64,000 nt of DNA from Anastrepha obliqua (GCF_027943255.1 NC_072893.1:4216001-4280000); one strand, 5' to 3'; shown: positions 46,395 to 58,445, numbered from the stretch's first letter. A program made the numbers and translations. Notes: a model not told the origin generated them from the letters alone.

Positions 46395-46790
46395 GGAAAT
46401 TTATTTAAACTATCTCACAGAGTCGTTTGAAAAGTTCGTGCAAAAATGTAAAACTACTTGTATGGGGTAAACATTTTCTTGACGCCCATTTTTTCAAATT
46501 GGGGAACAAATAGAATATCGAGAGAGCTAAGTCTGCGGAATAGGGGTAGAGAGAAATGCGTTGGAGCCCTACCTCTATTAATTTTGCAACCACAACTGCT
46601 GATGCTGAAGAATGAGCTGATGCGTCGTCGTATGGAGAAGGAAACCACTCGACTTCCTCGATTCAAACCATTGCCAGAAACAAAGAAATGAACCGATCTA
46701 GCAGAAACTTGGTGTGCGTTCTTCCAAGTGCGCGTTCTTCTAACCTCGATACGCGCTAGTAGTTTGATTTCTCTGACTTTGCACGGTCTT
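46395..46790 (-). pseudogene. Mariner C-terminal relic
   Basis: Minus strand 46593-46405: VAKLIEVGLQRISLYPYSAD then LALSIFYLFPNLKKWASRK. This corresponds to the PYSPDLAPSD..LFPNLKKW end of a mariner transposase with the final catalytic Asp lost. The part upstream (46600-46790) is too decayed to read. Confidence 0.65.
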
Positions 46791-48659
46791 TTCAATCGAC
46801 CTTCGTACTTTAATGCTGCTTCTTGGCTATAGAACTCGACTACTCTAATATCGCAACAGTTATAAAAAAATGCATATACAGAAGCAAGTGCTTCTCAGAT
46901 AACTCCCTTGTGATGCGTTAAAACTTTAGCAATCGCGATTTTTACTTAACATAAATTTTATGTTTATACATAAACAAATAAAATATTTAACAGGTTATTT
47001 ACTGATATATTCAAAACAAATTGTACCAGATGGTTTTTCCTCAAATGAATTTATTTTCGAATAGGTGTTTGGACCCCTGTAACTGGATGTCAAGGGTTCA
47101 ATGAGCTATATAATGGCTAAGTCCTTATGTCCATCATAAAAAAAGTATCACTTTTTTTACAATAAAAATCCGTCTATTTGTTAGCAAGTTAGTGAACAGC
47201 TGCCGCTTCCGCCCGACTCTCATGGTCCACCTTCCTGCTTCTCATTCCTAAGACTTGCTTACATTTGTATGTTGATTGCTTTTGTTGCCATATTTGAGCG
47301 CTCCGTTACAGCGAATTTTGATAATTATAAAATAAAATAAAAACAATTTGCCCGCTCGCGTTCGCATGGAACCCAAGATGTCAATGATCGTCGGCTGTGC
47401 TGCACTGCACCTCAGTCGTAAAACCTACGAATTGCCGCCGTCCCTTTAGGTGTGTTAGTGCAGCCGAGTGGTGAGCACGAGCACAGCTACACGCACGTAA
47501 ACACAAGTGCCAAAATGTATGAAAAAGTGCTGCCGCCAAGCCCCGCAACCACCGCGCTGCCCCAAAAACGAATGAGAAAGCATGTAAGTGTTCGAATTTG
47601 TTGTGTAAGAATGGCTGTGCGAGTGTGCACAAGCATGTGTATATGTATTTATGTAAGTGTAATTGCACATGTATGCGCTCGTGCATATTGCCAAAAACGC
47701 TGCCTTCGCACGCGTTTTACATTCTGCTAGTCCGCTCATTCGGTTTTCATAATTTTCTGAGTGCGTTTATGTGATATTTTCTCTTTGTTTTTGTTTATCT
47801 GCATGCACACATACATACACGCATGCACATATGTATGAGTACATGTTCCTCATCGCATTCGTTGCAAAGCTTTGCAAAGGTTCGATTTGCGGTGTGGAGT
47901 AACGCAGTGCGACGCTCTGAAGCATGCAGCAAATTCTCCATCGGCGTCGGACACTGCAGGGGTTAATGTCAGGCAGCGCAGCGATCGCCGTTTTTTAGAA
48001 ATCGCCAGCGCGGCATTACGAACGATCAACGGAGTGCGGCGAAGTTGGCTGCGTTGGGAAGTAGGGAATAATTTGGCCTTACACAGAGTGCCCCTCACGG
48101 AATCGATAGCCGCCGCTGGCGCAGCCTCAATCGCAAACGGGCGGAGCCAGAGCCAAAGTTGTAAGGGAAACGCGGGCTAGAGGGTCGTGTGTGTGGCGCA
48201 GCAAATGTAGGTTTGGGGGACATTTACAGTTTTGAAAAGTAGTAGACGAATGTACCGCGTCGCCGCATATAAAAAATAAATGCAGCGCAGTGTTGACACC
48301 CGTCACTGTAAGCGTTGCAAAGCTGCGCTCGCGCACTGTTAGTGGATTTTGGGAGTGAGCGCAAGTGTTTTGTGCTGAGCGCAAATAATGTCGCTTGCAT
48401 TCTGTTTGCATGATAATGTCTCAGTTTTAACCAATTGACTGGTTGTTGCTAGAAAAATTTCAAATTTTTTTCTTTGCTTTTGAATATTTCAAATGTGACA
48501 AGCCGGCGCTTTCCCCGCTTTCCCCCCATTGCCCAAAATATTTCTTTTAATTCGCCAACGTCAAAAGCTAGCGTCACTTTTGTTGCACACACACACAGAG
48601 AGATGTCGCGCTAACAGACTGACAAAATTCAAGAACAAATAAAAAAATCAACACGTCAG
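46791..48659. other. Non-coding; GC-rich block at 47.4-48.4 kb
   Basis: After AT-rich sequence, 47400-48400 is relatively GC-rich. It holds a 102-codon plus frame (47872-48180, begins MQRFDLRCGVTQCDALKHAA) overlapped by an equally open minus frame, so coding status is unsupported. CATA/CATG microsatellite near 47806-47845. Confidence 0.35.
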
Positions 48660-49581
48660 CAGCAGCAAAGCCAACAGAAAAGCGCAAATTTGTGTAAAAA
48701 AGGAGAAGTGTAAAAAATGCAACAACAAAAACCACAATAACAACAACTGTAACATTCACATACAACTGCAATAGCAACACCAACAGCAATAGCAGCAGCA
48801 GCAACGAAGGCGGCGATGGTGACAGCGACCGCCGATGAGGCAGCAGCAGTAGCGAAAAGCAGGGAATTCTCCGATTCAATTGGACAGGCTGGCTGCACTT
48901 TTTTGTGAATTCAGTTGAGTTTTTTAATTCGATCAGCACAGTAAAGGTTCAGTAACTAAAAAGTTAGTGAGCTAAAAACGCATTCGCGGCAGTTTAGTGC
49001 GCCCAGCCCGAACGAGCGTAATTTACAAGCATTCGCACAAGCCTACGCGACGCTTACTTACATACAGATACGTTTAGCGCTTAGCTCGCTCGCAAGTGGA
49101 CTTGCGAATTTTTATTGTTTTGCGCAAGAAACGGAATGCTTTTTCGCCGCACAACAAATTTAGAAGCGAAGCAAAACGGAAGGAATTCGGAAGAAGCAAA
49201 ACAAAAACTCTCCCCAAGAAAAAATTACAAATGTGAATTCATAATTTAATATTACAACAAAAAATTAGACAATGGTGAAAAAGTTAACTCAACTAAACTG
49301 AATAGCAAAAGGATCAAAATCAAATTGAAATTAATCAAAAGATTTGATCTGCAAATAAAGTGAAATTGAAGTTTTTAAAAAAATACTAAAACAAAAAAAC
49401 AGAAATTTAAAAAGGCAAAAAATTGTGTCGCGCGTATAGGCGTGAAAATATTTTGTGAAAAGACTCAACTGAAGTGCATAGCACTTGAACTAAAATGATA
49501 AGAAATGGAAATATTGCTGCCAATCCCACTTAAAAACATTGTCAAAATTCTACCTAACACGTAGAAAAAAAATAAGTAAAT
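48660..49581 (+). other. Candidate untranslated first exon (A-rich, CAG/CAA-rich)
   Basis: On the plus strand, 48660-48860 is CAA/CAG-rich (AGCAGCAGCAGCAACG near 48796). From 48900 a leader-like A-rich sequence without long frames runs to a good splice donor, AAAT|GTAAGTAT, with GT at 49582. An initiator-like TTCAGTTGAG lies at about 48908-48917. This is how long 5' leaders of developmental genes in flies look, but no coding exon or acceptor was identified and the exact start is unknown. Confidence 0.35.
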
Positions 49582-49689
49582 GTAAGTATGAGACTTAAAC
49601 AACGTTTTAGCAAAAAATAACGATTAAGGTGGATGTAAGAAGAAAAGGCGGAAACAATTTTTTTTTGAACTGTGATATATAAAAAGCTT

Positions 49690-50008
49690 AAATACCATCA
49701 AATTCCTCAAAAAAAATTTCGAATTTCGATTTTATAAACAAAATAAATTTAAGAAATCAAACATTTCAAAAAACGAAAACTATTTTTCGAACTTCGATTT
49801 AATAAAAAAAAAAATTTAAATACCATCATACCATTTTTTCGACCTTCGATTTAATAAAAAAAACATATTCAAGTACCATCAAACATTTCAAAAAACGAGA
49901 ACTTTTTTTTCGAACTTCCATTTAATAAAAAAAAATTTAAATACCATCAAACATTTCGAAAAACGAAAACTTTTTTTTCTAACTTAGATTTAATAAAAAA
50001 AAAATTTA
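49690..50008. repeat. Minisatellite, ~53-69 bp unit, five copies
   Basis: Unit theme: AAATACCATCAAACATTTC, AAAAACGAAAACTTTTTTTTC, GAACTTCGATTTAATAAAAA. Unit starts near 49690, 49751, 49818, 49871 and 49939. Units vary by small indels, mostly in A or T runs. It sits about 110 bp after the candidate splice donor, so it would be intronic. Confidence 0.88.
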
Positions 50009-50639
50009 ATTATCACAGCTGTTTGCCTATTCTTTTATGAACTTAATTTGCAATCAAAAAGGTCTTATGTTTGTATATCGCTCGTTTGCTGGAAGAACGT
50101 CATAACACAAAAATATTTTTTTTTTTTAGATAAGAAACTACCACCAGCTATTTGTGATATGCGTTTCCTTACTTTAACTCAGCGGGGTATAGGTAGGTAG
50201 GTGAAATGGTTGAAGTACCAGACTGGCACTCCCCAAGTAGCACTTAAGCGCCGTATTATAAATTTAGACCTTTAAAGTCGCTTTTTTGATATATTGATAA
50301 TTAGGCGATCTATATAAATTATGTGCTATATATAGGCCGTATGGATTCCTAAATTCCAGTTTTAAAAATATGAAGAATTTTTTTAAAGAAATACTCCTTT
50401 CATAGGTAAGCGAACTTTAGTAGAATTTTCGAAGGAAATACCGGCATATTTGGGGAAACATTGGGGTACCTTGGGGTAAAACAAATCCATTATTTTCTCG
50501 GTAGATGGCCTTAGTCATCGGTATCTCGTAAATTATCGATCAAAAAATGTAAAGTTTATGTTCGTTGCCAAGTTGACATATGACACTAAAAAAATTCGTT
50601 TGCTGTTTTTTTATTCCATTCAACTGTGCGTTACAGGGT
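50009..50639. other. AT-rich sequence
   Basis: No recognised feature. Confidence 0.45.
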
Positions 50640-51000
50640 GTTAACAATGGAAGTCAACTAAGAGAATATTCGGTAGATTTTTCAGTTTTCCTTTGATAAA
50701 GGCGAAAATGCAAGTCAGGCCGCTGTAGGGGTGAATACTGTTTATGATGCCGGTACTGCAAGAATTAGTTATATGCAATTTTGGTTTTGTCGATTCCGTT
50801 CAGGCATTTCTGATATGAAAGAAAATGTGGAGAATTTCGAAAATTCTTCAGAAATAATCGAAGTTGAGCGGAATGTTAGTAGTCATAGTAGTAGTCGCCG
50901 AGGAGCTAAATATCGACCATAAAACAGTTTTAAACCATTTGCGCAAAAATTGTATGCAAAAGTAATGGATTTCTTTTTCTCCAAACTAATATTTAGAGCC
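50640..51000 (+). pseudogene. Irritans-type mariner N-terminal fragment
   Basis: Plus strand: FSFDKGENASQAAVGVNTVY, FWFCRFRSGISDMKENVENF and ERNVSSHSSS, then IDHKTVLNHLRKNCMQK in another frame. This is the N-terminal DNA-binding region of irritans-subfamily mariners (QFSFDKG.NASQAA..., WF.RFRSG..D.KD). The catalytic domain is absent. Confidence 0.8.
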
Positions 51001-52415
51001 AAGGAACTCAAGAATAGTATCTTTCCGATTTTTTCCCGAATATATGACCGTGAAACTATTTTTGCCTTTTTCCTATTTCTACCTAACTACGAAGATTATA
51101 TCAAATTATTAATTGGTAAACCAGCATTAGTAGGTTTTTTACTGTTAAATATTCACATTTAAATTCAAAAACTAGGTATAAAAATTCTTATAGAGCGTGA
51201 AAATATTTACATTTATTTAATTAAATTTTGTCAAAATCAAAGAAGTGAACAGAGTTGAACGATCTAAGAAAATGGAAGTCTATTAAAACTGCGGCTTCCA
51301 TAAACTTCACAGGAAAACTTCACAAGGAGCAGGAACTCGTTGGCACTATTTTTATAGGGTGTTCCGTTTTTATAAGACACTGCCAAGTATTACGCATTTC
51401 CCGATTATTTAATCCCTCAATTCACGCCCTAGCCATGGGCTCGCCTATGCAAGTACAACTAAATATTTTTTAATTTGTTCATAAGTGAAGCGTTAAACCA
51501 ATAAATAGCCAGAAATTCTACAAATTATTCCGTGCGACATAACAGCACATAGTCCAGTACATAAGTACTTACCACACATCGCATTATGAAAGAAAATATG
51601 TGCCAGGCAGCAGTAAATTCTGATGCACTGATCAGCTCAGCTCAGCAGCCACCCTTCAATTACAACTACTACCACGGCAACGACTTGCGACGAGCGAATG
51701 TAACGAAAAGTTCCAGAGCAAACTTTATTTTTATCACATCTTCTTTGTGCATAGATTTCATCGTTCACACATCTTTACTCAGCCCTTCGTTTTGTATGCC
51801 TTCCTTCTGGATTTGTGCTTTTTTACATTTTACATGTTTGCTCGCACACTGCAACTTCTCTGCCCCGCACACCCCGCCCCGCTTCACCTTACCTTGTGCT
51901 GCAGCGAGCTGATCCAAATCGCAGTGTTGTGGCTGCAGCTGATATTTTGCAGTGCTTGACGATCGCCAGCGTCGTCAGGTCCGTCGCTTTTAGCCGTCGC
52001 GTAACAAATAGAAGGACATTTGAGTCATCCCTACCCCCATCCGCTAGCGCATTTCTGTGGCTTTTTCGATTTTTTTCTCTGTTCGTTTTGCTGCCACTTC
52101 TCACTCGTTCGTTGAAGTGCTAGCCTATTTGCTCGCCTCTTTCTGATTGTTTCAGCCACTTTTTATCATGCATTTGGCTTTTACTTTGCATTCGCGATTT
52201 TTTTTTTTTATTCACTAAGTTCACTTCTTTTTTGTGATCTCACTCCCTTTCAGGTTGTCTCATTCCCTAATTCCCTTATACGCCGTTCCTTTTCGTGTAT
52301 TCATTCGCTGTTTCGTTTGCATGTCCGTCCATTCGTCCGTTTGTCCGTCCACTTGAAGCCAACGCAGTTAGTCGATTTGCCATTTAGCAAGGGGAACACA
52401 CAGGCTAGCAGTCAG
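51001..52415. other. Non-coding upstream sequence
   Basis: AT-rich to about 51500, then more mixed with T-rich tracts (51750-52330). Open frames here overlap on both strands and show no domain. It would be upstream regulatory sequence if the promoter at 52416 is real. Confidence 0.35.
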
Positions 52416-52450
52416 TCAGTTAGTCAGTAGATGCTTTGCGTTGCAGATAC
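52416..52450 (+). promoter_or_regulatory. Candidate Inr + DPE core promoter
   Basis: TCAGTT (52416-52421) matches the fly initiator, with +1 at A52418. AGATAC at 52445-52450 is a downstream promoter element (RGWYV satisfied) exactly at +28. No TATA box is seen at -30, as expected for DPE promoters. Downstream sequence has leader-like composition. Confidence 0.5.
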
Positions 52451-53122
52451 TCGACTCGAACTTCGCTCGTTGCGAATTCAGTGCTCAGTTCGACACTTTT
52501 ACTTCGTGCAGCAACATCAGCGACGGAAACGCAACGACAGCGCCAAAAAAAATATATCTACTTATATATAAAAAACTGCCATAGAATAATTAAAGTGTAA
52601 ATTAGTCACTGCGCTGCCTTTTGTCTCACGCAGAAGCGGGCGTTTGCCGCTGGGGCGAGTTGGGCGGTTGGCTAATGAATTTTGAACTGATTGCTATTGG
52701 GTGCAGCATTTCCAAAAAAATACAGTTTAGCTAGTTTCAAGTAAGAAAGTGCAATCTCGGGCCCGAATTAGGGCCAGCGCAAAATTGATGTTCGATCGGA
52801 AGATTCAAAAGTCGTTCTAGTAAATGGAGTCGATTGCAAACCGGAAGCGCAATGAGGAGCAGCGAGTAATTTGAATAGTGTGGAGCGTTTGAAGGCTTCT
52901 TCAGTATTTTGTTTTTGTAATTTTTTTGCTTTATAACGCAACAACTCAGGATCTTGTTAGTTTTTTATTGTTGTCTTTGCTTGCGAGAAACCACAAGCGG
53001 ATTGTTAAACTTTTTAGAAGCCCATAGCTCTTACATCTACCTAAATACAATACATACATAAATATACCCATGCATACATACTTATATAAGTCAGCCGCAA
53101 TAAACTCAGGATTCCACAGAGG
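52418..53122 (+). other. Candidate 5' untranslated first exon
   Basis: About 705 bases from the predicted start to a strong donor, CAGAGG|GTAAGTAG (GT at 53123). It contains short upstream frames only, for example MESIANRKRNEEQRVI at about 52824-52874. The next exon is not in view. It may be an alternative first exon of the same gene as 48660-49581, since both lie on the plus strand. Confidence 0.4.
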
Positions 53123-53236
53123 GTAAGTAGATATAAGAATCTTAATTGATTTATAGAAATTCGGGAAATATAATAACTTTTTTCTTCGGTAATATTTTTT
53201 ACTTTGAAAACCTGATTTGATTTAACACAAAATATG

Positions 53237-53343
53237 CAGTGCTAACTCGGTACTCCGCACAGAGAGGACCGAGGTCGTGCGGAGTACTATAACGACCGAA
53301 CTAAAGCGTGCCCGGATCACAGAGTTAGCACTGAATTTAATTT
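53237..53343. repeat. Nested palindrome (possible foldback MITE or structured element)
   Basis: Outer arms CAGTGCTAACTC (53237-53248) and GAGTTAGCACTG (53332-53343) pair perfectly over 12 bp. An inner hairpin GTACTCCGCAC (53250-53260) with GTGCGGAGTAC (53277-53287) pairs over 11 bp, and its loop holds GACC/GGTC. GC-rich in an AT-rich setting. No clear target duplication. Confidence 0.85.
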
Positions 53344-53711
53344 AGGCAACTATTTAAAAAAAGTGATAAAGGCTGGAGTTCATTCAATGCTCATATAATT
53401 TAATGCGAGTGCTTTAACATCGAGGATTAGCTCAGAGCCAAAAGCCTTGCTAGTTGATGCCTCTAATTTTAAATAAACTTAGCATTTTGTTGTTGTTATT
53501 GCTATCATTTTAATAATAAGCAAACAAATATGGTCCTGCCAGGTGAAAGAAAGTTTTTGCAATAGCCAGCATAAAGAGCCTCAGCAGCACAAAAGTCTGC
53601 CAGTGAGTGGATCTACCTCTCAGCTCAGCGCGACTTCGAAAGCCGCACAGATTTCTGAAATCAATGAGAATCGCAGATAGCAGTTCATGCAATAATTTAA
53701 CAAAAAGTGTA
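53344..53711. other. Non-coding
   Basis: No recognised feature. Confidence 0.4.
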
Positions 53712-54590
53712 TTAAGTGGTTAGATTTTCGATCGAGTAGCCGCTTGCTATTGCGGAGTGCGAGAAATTAATTTCAGCTTTGTGATGGTTCCGTGTGCTGA
53801 TGGTTTTGTATGGAGGTAAAAGCTTTTTTGCTACAATATTTTTAAAATTTAGTGCATGGAAGGTCTGTGATTTATTTCGTAACCGTCTTGAGAATTGCAG
53901 ATGTGTATCTAAGTGAGTGAAACAATAAAAATAGCAAGATGAACATCGTTCTCTTTTTGGGCTGAAGACTGAATGCGACGTAGCTTTTTGGTATTGGTTA
54001 ATGTGGCGTTCTCTATTCCCTCGCCTGATGTCCGGATGCGTGTCGTACTCATAAATCCACGTCTCGTCTCCAGTAATGATGTGTTTGATGAATGTTGAGT
54101 CGGATTCAGTCTTGAAAATTATAACTTTGCCGATATCAACGAAGTCCATTTTTTGCCCAAAATTCAGGTCCTTTGGGAACAACTTTGTAGCAAAATGGCA
54201 CAAGCTCAAATCATTATTTCCAACTTATCCATAAGCAATATTCAATTTCTCAGCCAGCCCTCTGATGGTTCATTTGCGGTTATTGATCAACTTTTCTCTT
54301 ACTTTATTGATGTTTTTACCAGTTTTCGATGCCGAAGACATGCCACGACGTTTGTCATTCTCGATGGGCTCACGATCTCTTCTGAAGCGGTCATCCCACC
54401 CGTAAACTGCTGTACTCTTTAGGATGTCATTGCCAACACCGGAAATGTGCCGGAAAGTTTTCGAACATTTTTATGATTTTTGCACGAATGAAACCATTTT
54501 CAGCGCAAATTTTATAGAAATTCGTTGCGAATTCAAATCTGAGGTATTTATTCTACTCAAGACGGCGTAACTTTTACAAATGCTAAGAAA
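53712..54590 (-). pseudogene. Mariner transposase relic
   Basis: Minus strand from about 54590: ICAENGFIRAKIIKMFENFP, then AVYGWDDRFRRDREPIENDK, SASKTGKNINKVREKLIN and IRGLAEKLNIAYG (helix-turn-helix). Frame 54209-53712: SLCHFATKLFPKDLNFGQKM then IITGDETWIYEYDT (first catalytic Asp). After that the frame degenerates, with LHFKN/IVAKKL-like remnants and neither the second nor third catalytic motif readable. Old, dead copy. Confidence 0.75.
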
Positions 54591-56744
54591 TTACCCTACA
54601 ATTTCGGTGGAGTCTTAATTACAGATGTGGCAACCTAACACAGAAAAATAGAACTCAAATCAGTTGACTTAGTTGCGACTAAAACTGTAGGGGTAAGAGT
54701 TCCAGTGCTAAGGCGCATTTTTCAAGCGCGAATTTTTCAAACAAAAATCAAAAAAATGTCGCAATACCTCGAAATATTTCCACAGCCAAACCAAACCACT
54801 CATTTTCGCAGTAACTTTTTACAATGCAAAAAAAAGCAAAAGAAGAAAACAACAGTCAATTATTTTGAAAAAACTTTGATTCAAGCGCTAAGCAGGGCAA
54901 AAAGTCTTCAGTCTGGAAAAGAGAAGAAATTGCAGCAATATGGCCTACAAAATAAAAATGTGAGTGCAAACTACACACAAACACAAATGTAGCTGTACAT
55001 ATAATACATACGTACATTGTGCAGTTGTTCTTACTTTCGCTTTCGTTTGCGACAAATCAACGACGTCGGGCTCACCACACAAAAAAATATTTCCATTCAA
55101 CAATGATTGCTGTAATAAACACGCACATATGTACATACACACATACACACATATTCGCATTTCACACCAGTCGATAAGATACAACTCACATCAACCTGAA
55201 TGCCACGCACGAAAGCACAACCGGATTCACCTATGTAGCCTAGGCTCCGGCATTATCAGCAGCACAAACTATGCGCTCGTACTATACATACATATCTACG
55301 TACTTACATACCTCATACTATGGTAGTTGTATGTGCAAGTGTACCATAGAACGGGAAAATCACCTAATACAAAAGTCGCACCAGCAATTTGCGCTACGTG
55401 CAACTAGTTTGTGCTGCTGCATGCAACATTAACCGCACTGCCGCACGTCAGTCACAGCAACAACGACTGCCTACTCGGTGCCGCATATTTAGACAATCGT
55501 GTACAAAGCAATCAACCGAGAGCCCAAACAACATGTTGACAACGTTGAAGGAGTGGCGGATGCAAGGAGAACAACGAAACAATGACGACAAACCTACTCA
55601 TGCGATCCGGAGCGAAACTGCAAACGAAACCGAAAGACAGCACTGGTGTCCATCCTCCATCCGCCACCACCACCGCCAGCGAAGACATAGAGGCACAGTT
55701 GGATACCGGCATTTAGACCGAGACCGAGACCGAGACTGAGCCAGAAATTCAGACCCAGACCGGCCAGATGACAATGCGACAAGTACTCGCACATATAACA
55801 CCATAAATGACGTAATGACACTACTCCACTAACACATTTTTCTGCATTCCTGCTGCAACGGCGGCAACTACATCCTCTGCCACAGTCGTCGCCACTGCCG
55901 CTGCACTGCCGGCTGCAGCTGAATGGAGTCGTAAAAATGGCAGAAATGCCAAAGCACAAGACACTCATAGTGGCAAGCGAAAGAGTAGAAGAACCGGCAA
56001 GAACACCGGCGGATGATAATAGTTAGTGTGAAACCGAAAGCAGAAAACATAGTATCTATAAAAATAGAAAAACAGCGAGTGAAAAAATATTCACACGAAT
56101 GATAAAAATGTTGTCAATGGATGGAAGAAAGGGGAGGCGAGAGAAGCAAGGGTAGAAGGTGTGTTTGTAAATGTCAGACGATTCGCAGCACTTCATGCGT
56201 ACGTACGCATATAGTCACTCCAGCCACAGCCATTGCCATTGCCAATGCCACTATGCCACAATGCCACTATCGCACACTCACACAAATCGCTACCATGTCG
56301 CACTATCGTTGCAACACACAAACAACGGACAAAGGCGCTCCGCACGGAATAGACCAGACGCAACCAGCACAGAACTAGCGAGTGTGCATGTATGTGTGTA
56401 TGTATGTAAACATGAAAGGAAACGTACACGACGACGTCCAACGAGAAGTACAAAAAAAGAAAATAAATGCTGGTCCAACGTTGGTGTGTGTGCAGCAGCA
56501 AAGCACAGTGGCGGCTGCGAGGCGAGACGGCTTTATCGTTAAACAGGAACAACAACGGCAGAAGTCAGTCACTCTATTAGTTGCACAAACACACACGCAT
56601 AGACAAATGTTTGCATTATTTGCATAGAAACCCTGCTAGCAATCGTTGTTGTGATGTTGTGGTATTGGCTGAAGACCGCCAAGATTATTTAGTAGTATTC
56701 TTGGAAGTTTCGAGCTTCTACGCCAGTTAGTGGGAAGCGTCTTA
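54591..56744. other. A-rich/CA-rich sequence with coding-like but broken frames
   Basis: Purine-rich plus strand. A 95-codon Lys/Gln-rich frame (54705-54992), a CATA tract (55125-55153) and a GACCGA array (55716-55737) are low-complexity. At 55575-55850 and 55836-56020 short frames look protein-like (see findings) but contain stops. No gene is called. Confidence 0.35.
55716..55737. repeat. (GACCGA)n microsatellite
   Basis: About three and a half GACCGA units. Confidence 0.85.
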
Positions 56745-56945
56745 ATGTAGTTCCATAATTGGAGGGAGCTGAAGTTTGGCGGCAGATACTTTTTATGAGA
56801 AGCTTTTTCATGGCTGAAATATGCAAGAACTCTTGCTTTGCCTGTCCAAAGGCGAATGTTGTTAGAAGAAATCTTTTAATATATTATTCTATGTATGCAG
56901 TAGTGATCGAACCCAGGTATCAGCAGGTATCGAAAGCATGGCAGG
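56745..56945 (-). repeat. Diverged tRNA-derived SINE
   Basis: Antisense body: GTTCCATAATTGGAGGGAGC (56750-56769), GGCAGATACTTTTTATGAGA and AGCTTTTTCATGGCTGAAAT. Box B on the minus strand reads GGGTTCGATCAC (56915-56904). Box A is not recognisable. Confidence 0.7.
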
Positions 56946-57539
56946 CATAAACACACAGCACTTGGACAGCAACTAGAATTCAGCAGAAAAGCAAGTGCGA
57001 TGAATAAGGAGCACAGAGTGCCATGGGGTTGCCTCCCCGAACTGCTATCAAGGAAAGAAATACAAGAGGCTGAAAAATAGAAGTAATTAATAAATTAACG
57101 AAAATCAGGTTTGCTCCTTCAACCAAAGTCTTTTGCGCGCTCTACTCATCCTAAAGAACCTCAACCAATAAGCTTAAGGTTGAGCTGGATTGGGCTGGTA
57201 ATTGAAGTGAATGAATGAATAGCAGCAATAGAAGTATAGAAATCTCTTTAGTTTTATTATTCTATTGAAAGATATGATAGAGCAATTAGATAAGTCTGTT
57301 CGAGCAAAATGGGAAAGACTGAGTTTAAAAGCATTAGGACTGCTAAAGCTGAATTCATTGGCTAAAGCAGGTCATACGAGTATTCAACTCTCTCCCGGTG
57401 TATGGATTAGAAATCTGTACCCAGAGTAAGAATATTTGGAAATCACTTGGTTGGGTAGCGCTGACTGATCTGTAAAAAGATCTCGCTTAGAGCTCTAGGG
57501 TTCACTGAATGCATTTAGAGTCAAATATTGTTTGATTAT
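56946..57539. other. Non-coding
   Basis: No recognised feature. Short repeats of GAATGAAT near 57210. Confidence 0.4.
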
Positions 57540-58445
57540 TTAATGCACGCTCTCGCGAGTTTCAACAAGCCGTTCAGCCTGTTGGCCTCTTCTAAGGCAC
57601 GCAATATGCCGTCAGAATAGGGAAGGACGGTCCCGAGCCGTTTGATACAAACAAGGTTTCAGACAGAGTGACTCGCTGTCGTGTGACTTCTTTAACCTGA
57701 TGCTGGAAAAGATCGAACGAGCAGCAGAACTTAATCGCTTAGGCACAATTTTTTGTAAGAGCGTACAATTTCTGGCGTACGCCGATGGTATTGACATCAC
57801 TGCGCTGTTAGTTCTGCCTTTTCCAAATTGATGGGTCTGGTCGTGAACCAGGACAAAACGAAGTACCGCCTGTCATCAAACAAAGAGTTGGCGCAGTCGC
57901 GTATCGGCGCCCACGTCACTGTTGACAGTTATGATTCTGACTTTATAAGAGACTTTGGTTTATTTAGGAACCAGCATTAATGTAAGCCTTGAAATCCAAC
58001 GGAAAATCTCTTTTGTCAACAAGAGCTACTTGGACTAAGTAGGCAACTGAGCAGTGAAGTTCTCTCTCGACGAACAAAACTAACACTTTATAAGGCTCTC
58101 AACATAACCGTCCAATCGTATGTCGCAGAAGATTGGACGATAACAGCAACCGATGGGGCGTTCCTTGCAGTGTTTGAGGGAAATATTAGAGGAAGATTTT
58201 TGGACCTTTGCGCGTTAGCAACGGCGAGTAAAGATCAAGTGGCTACGTTGGCTGTCATCCGAAAGGATACGCTGCGGTTCTTAAAGTACCAGCTGGTGGT
58301 GACAGAGAAAAAGGAAGGCCTTCTCTGCGTTGGAAAAATCAGATGAAGAAGGACTTGGCTCGAATTGGTGTGCAAGGAAACGACTGGCGCGCTTTGTTAA
58401 GCTCGACCAAAATCTCTTAGCGGTTATCATGACAATCATCAACAA
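57540..58445 (+). pseudogene. LINE RT relic, same family as 11.4 kb
   Basis: Plus strand: AVRIGKDGPEPFDTN, DSLSCDFFNLMLEKIERAAE, LNRLGTIFCKSVQFLAYADG (the RT active site YADD is YADG here), GLVVNQDKTKYRLSSNKELA, HVTVDSYDSDF, then, after frame changes, YHDNHQQEEKES-type end near 58430. The late ORF region (SKDQVATLAVIRKDTLR) is readable but shifted. Many indels. Confidence 0.85.

Noticed and set aside
47872..48180. 102-codon GC-rich frame as a host exon
   Set aside because: The opposite strand is equally open, there is no acceptor/donor pair, and no recognised motif.
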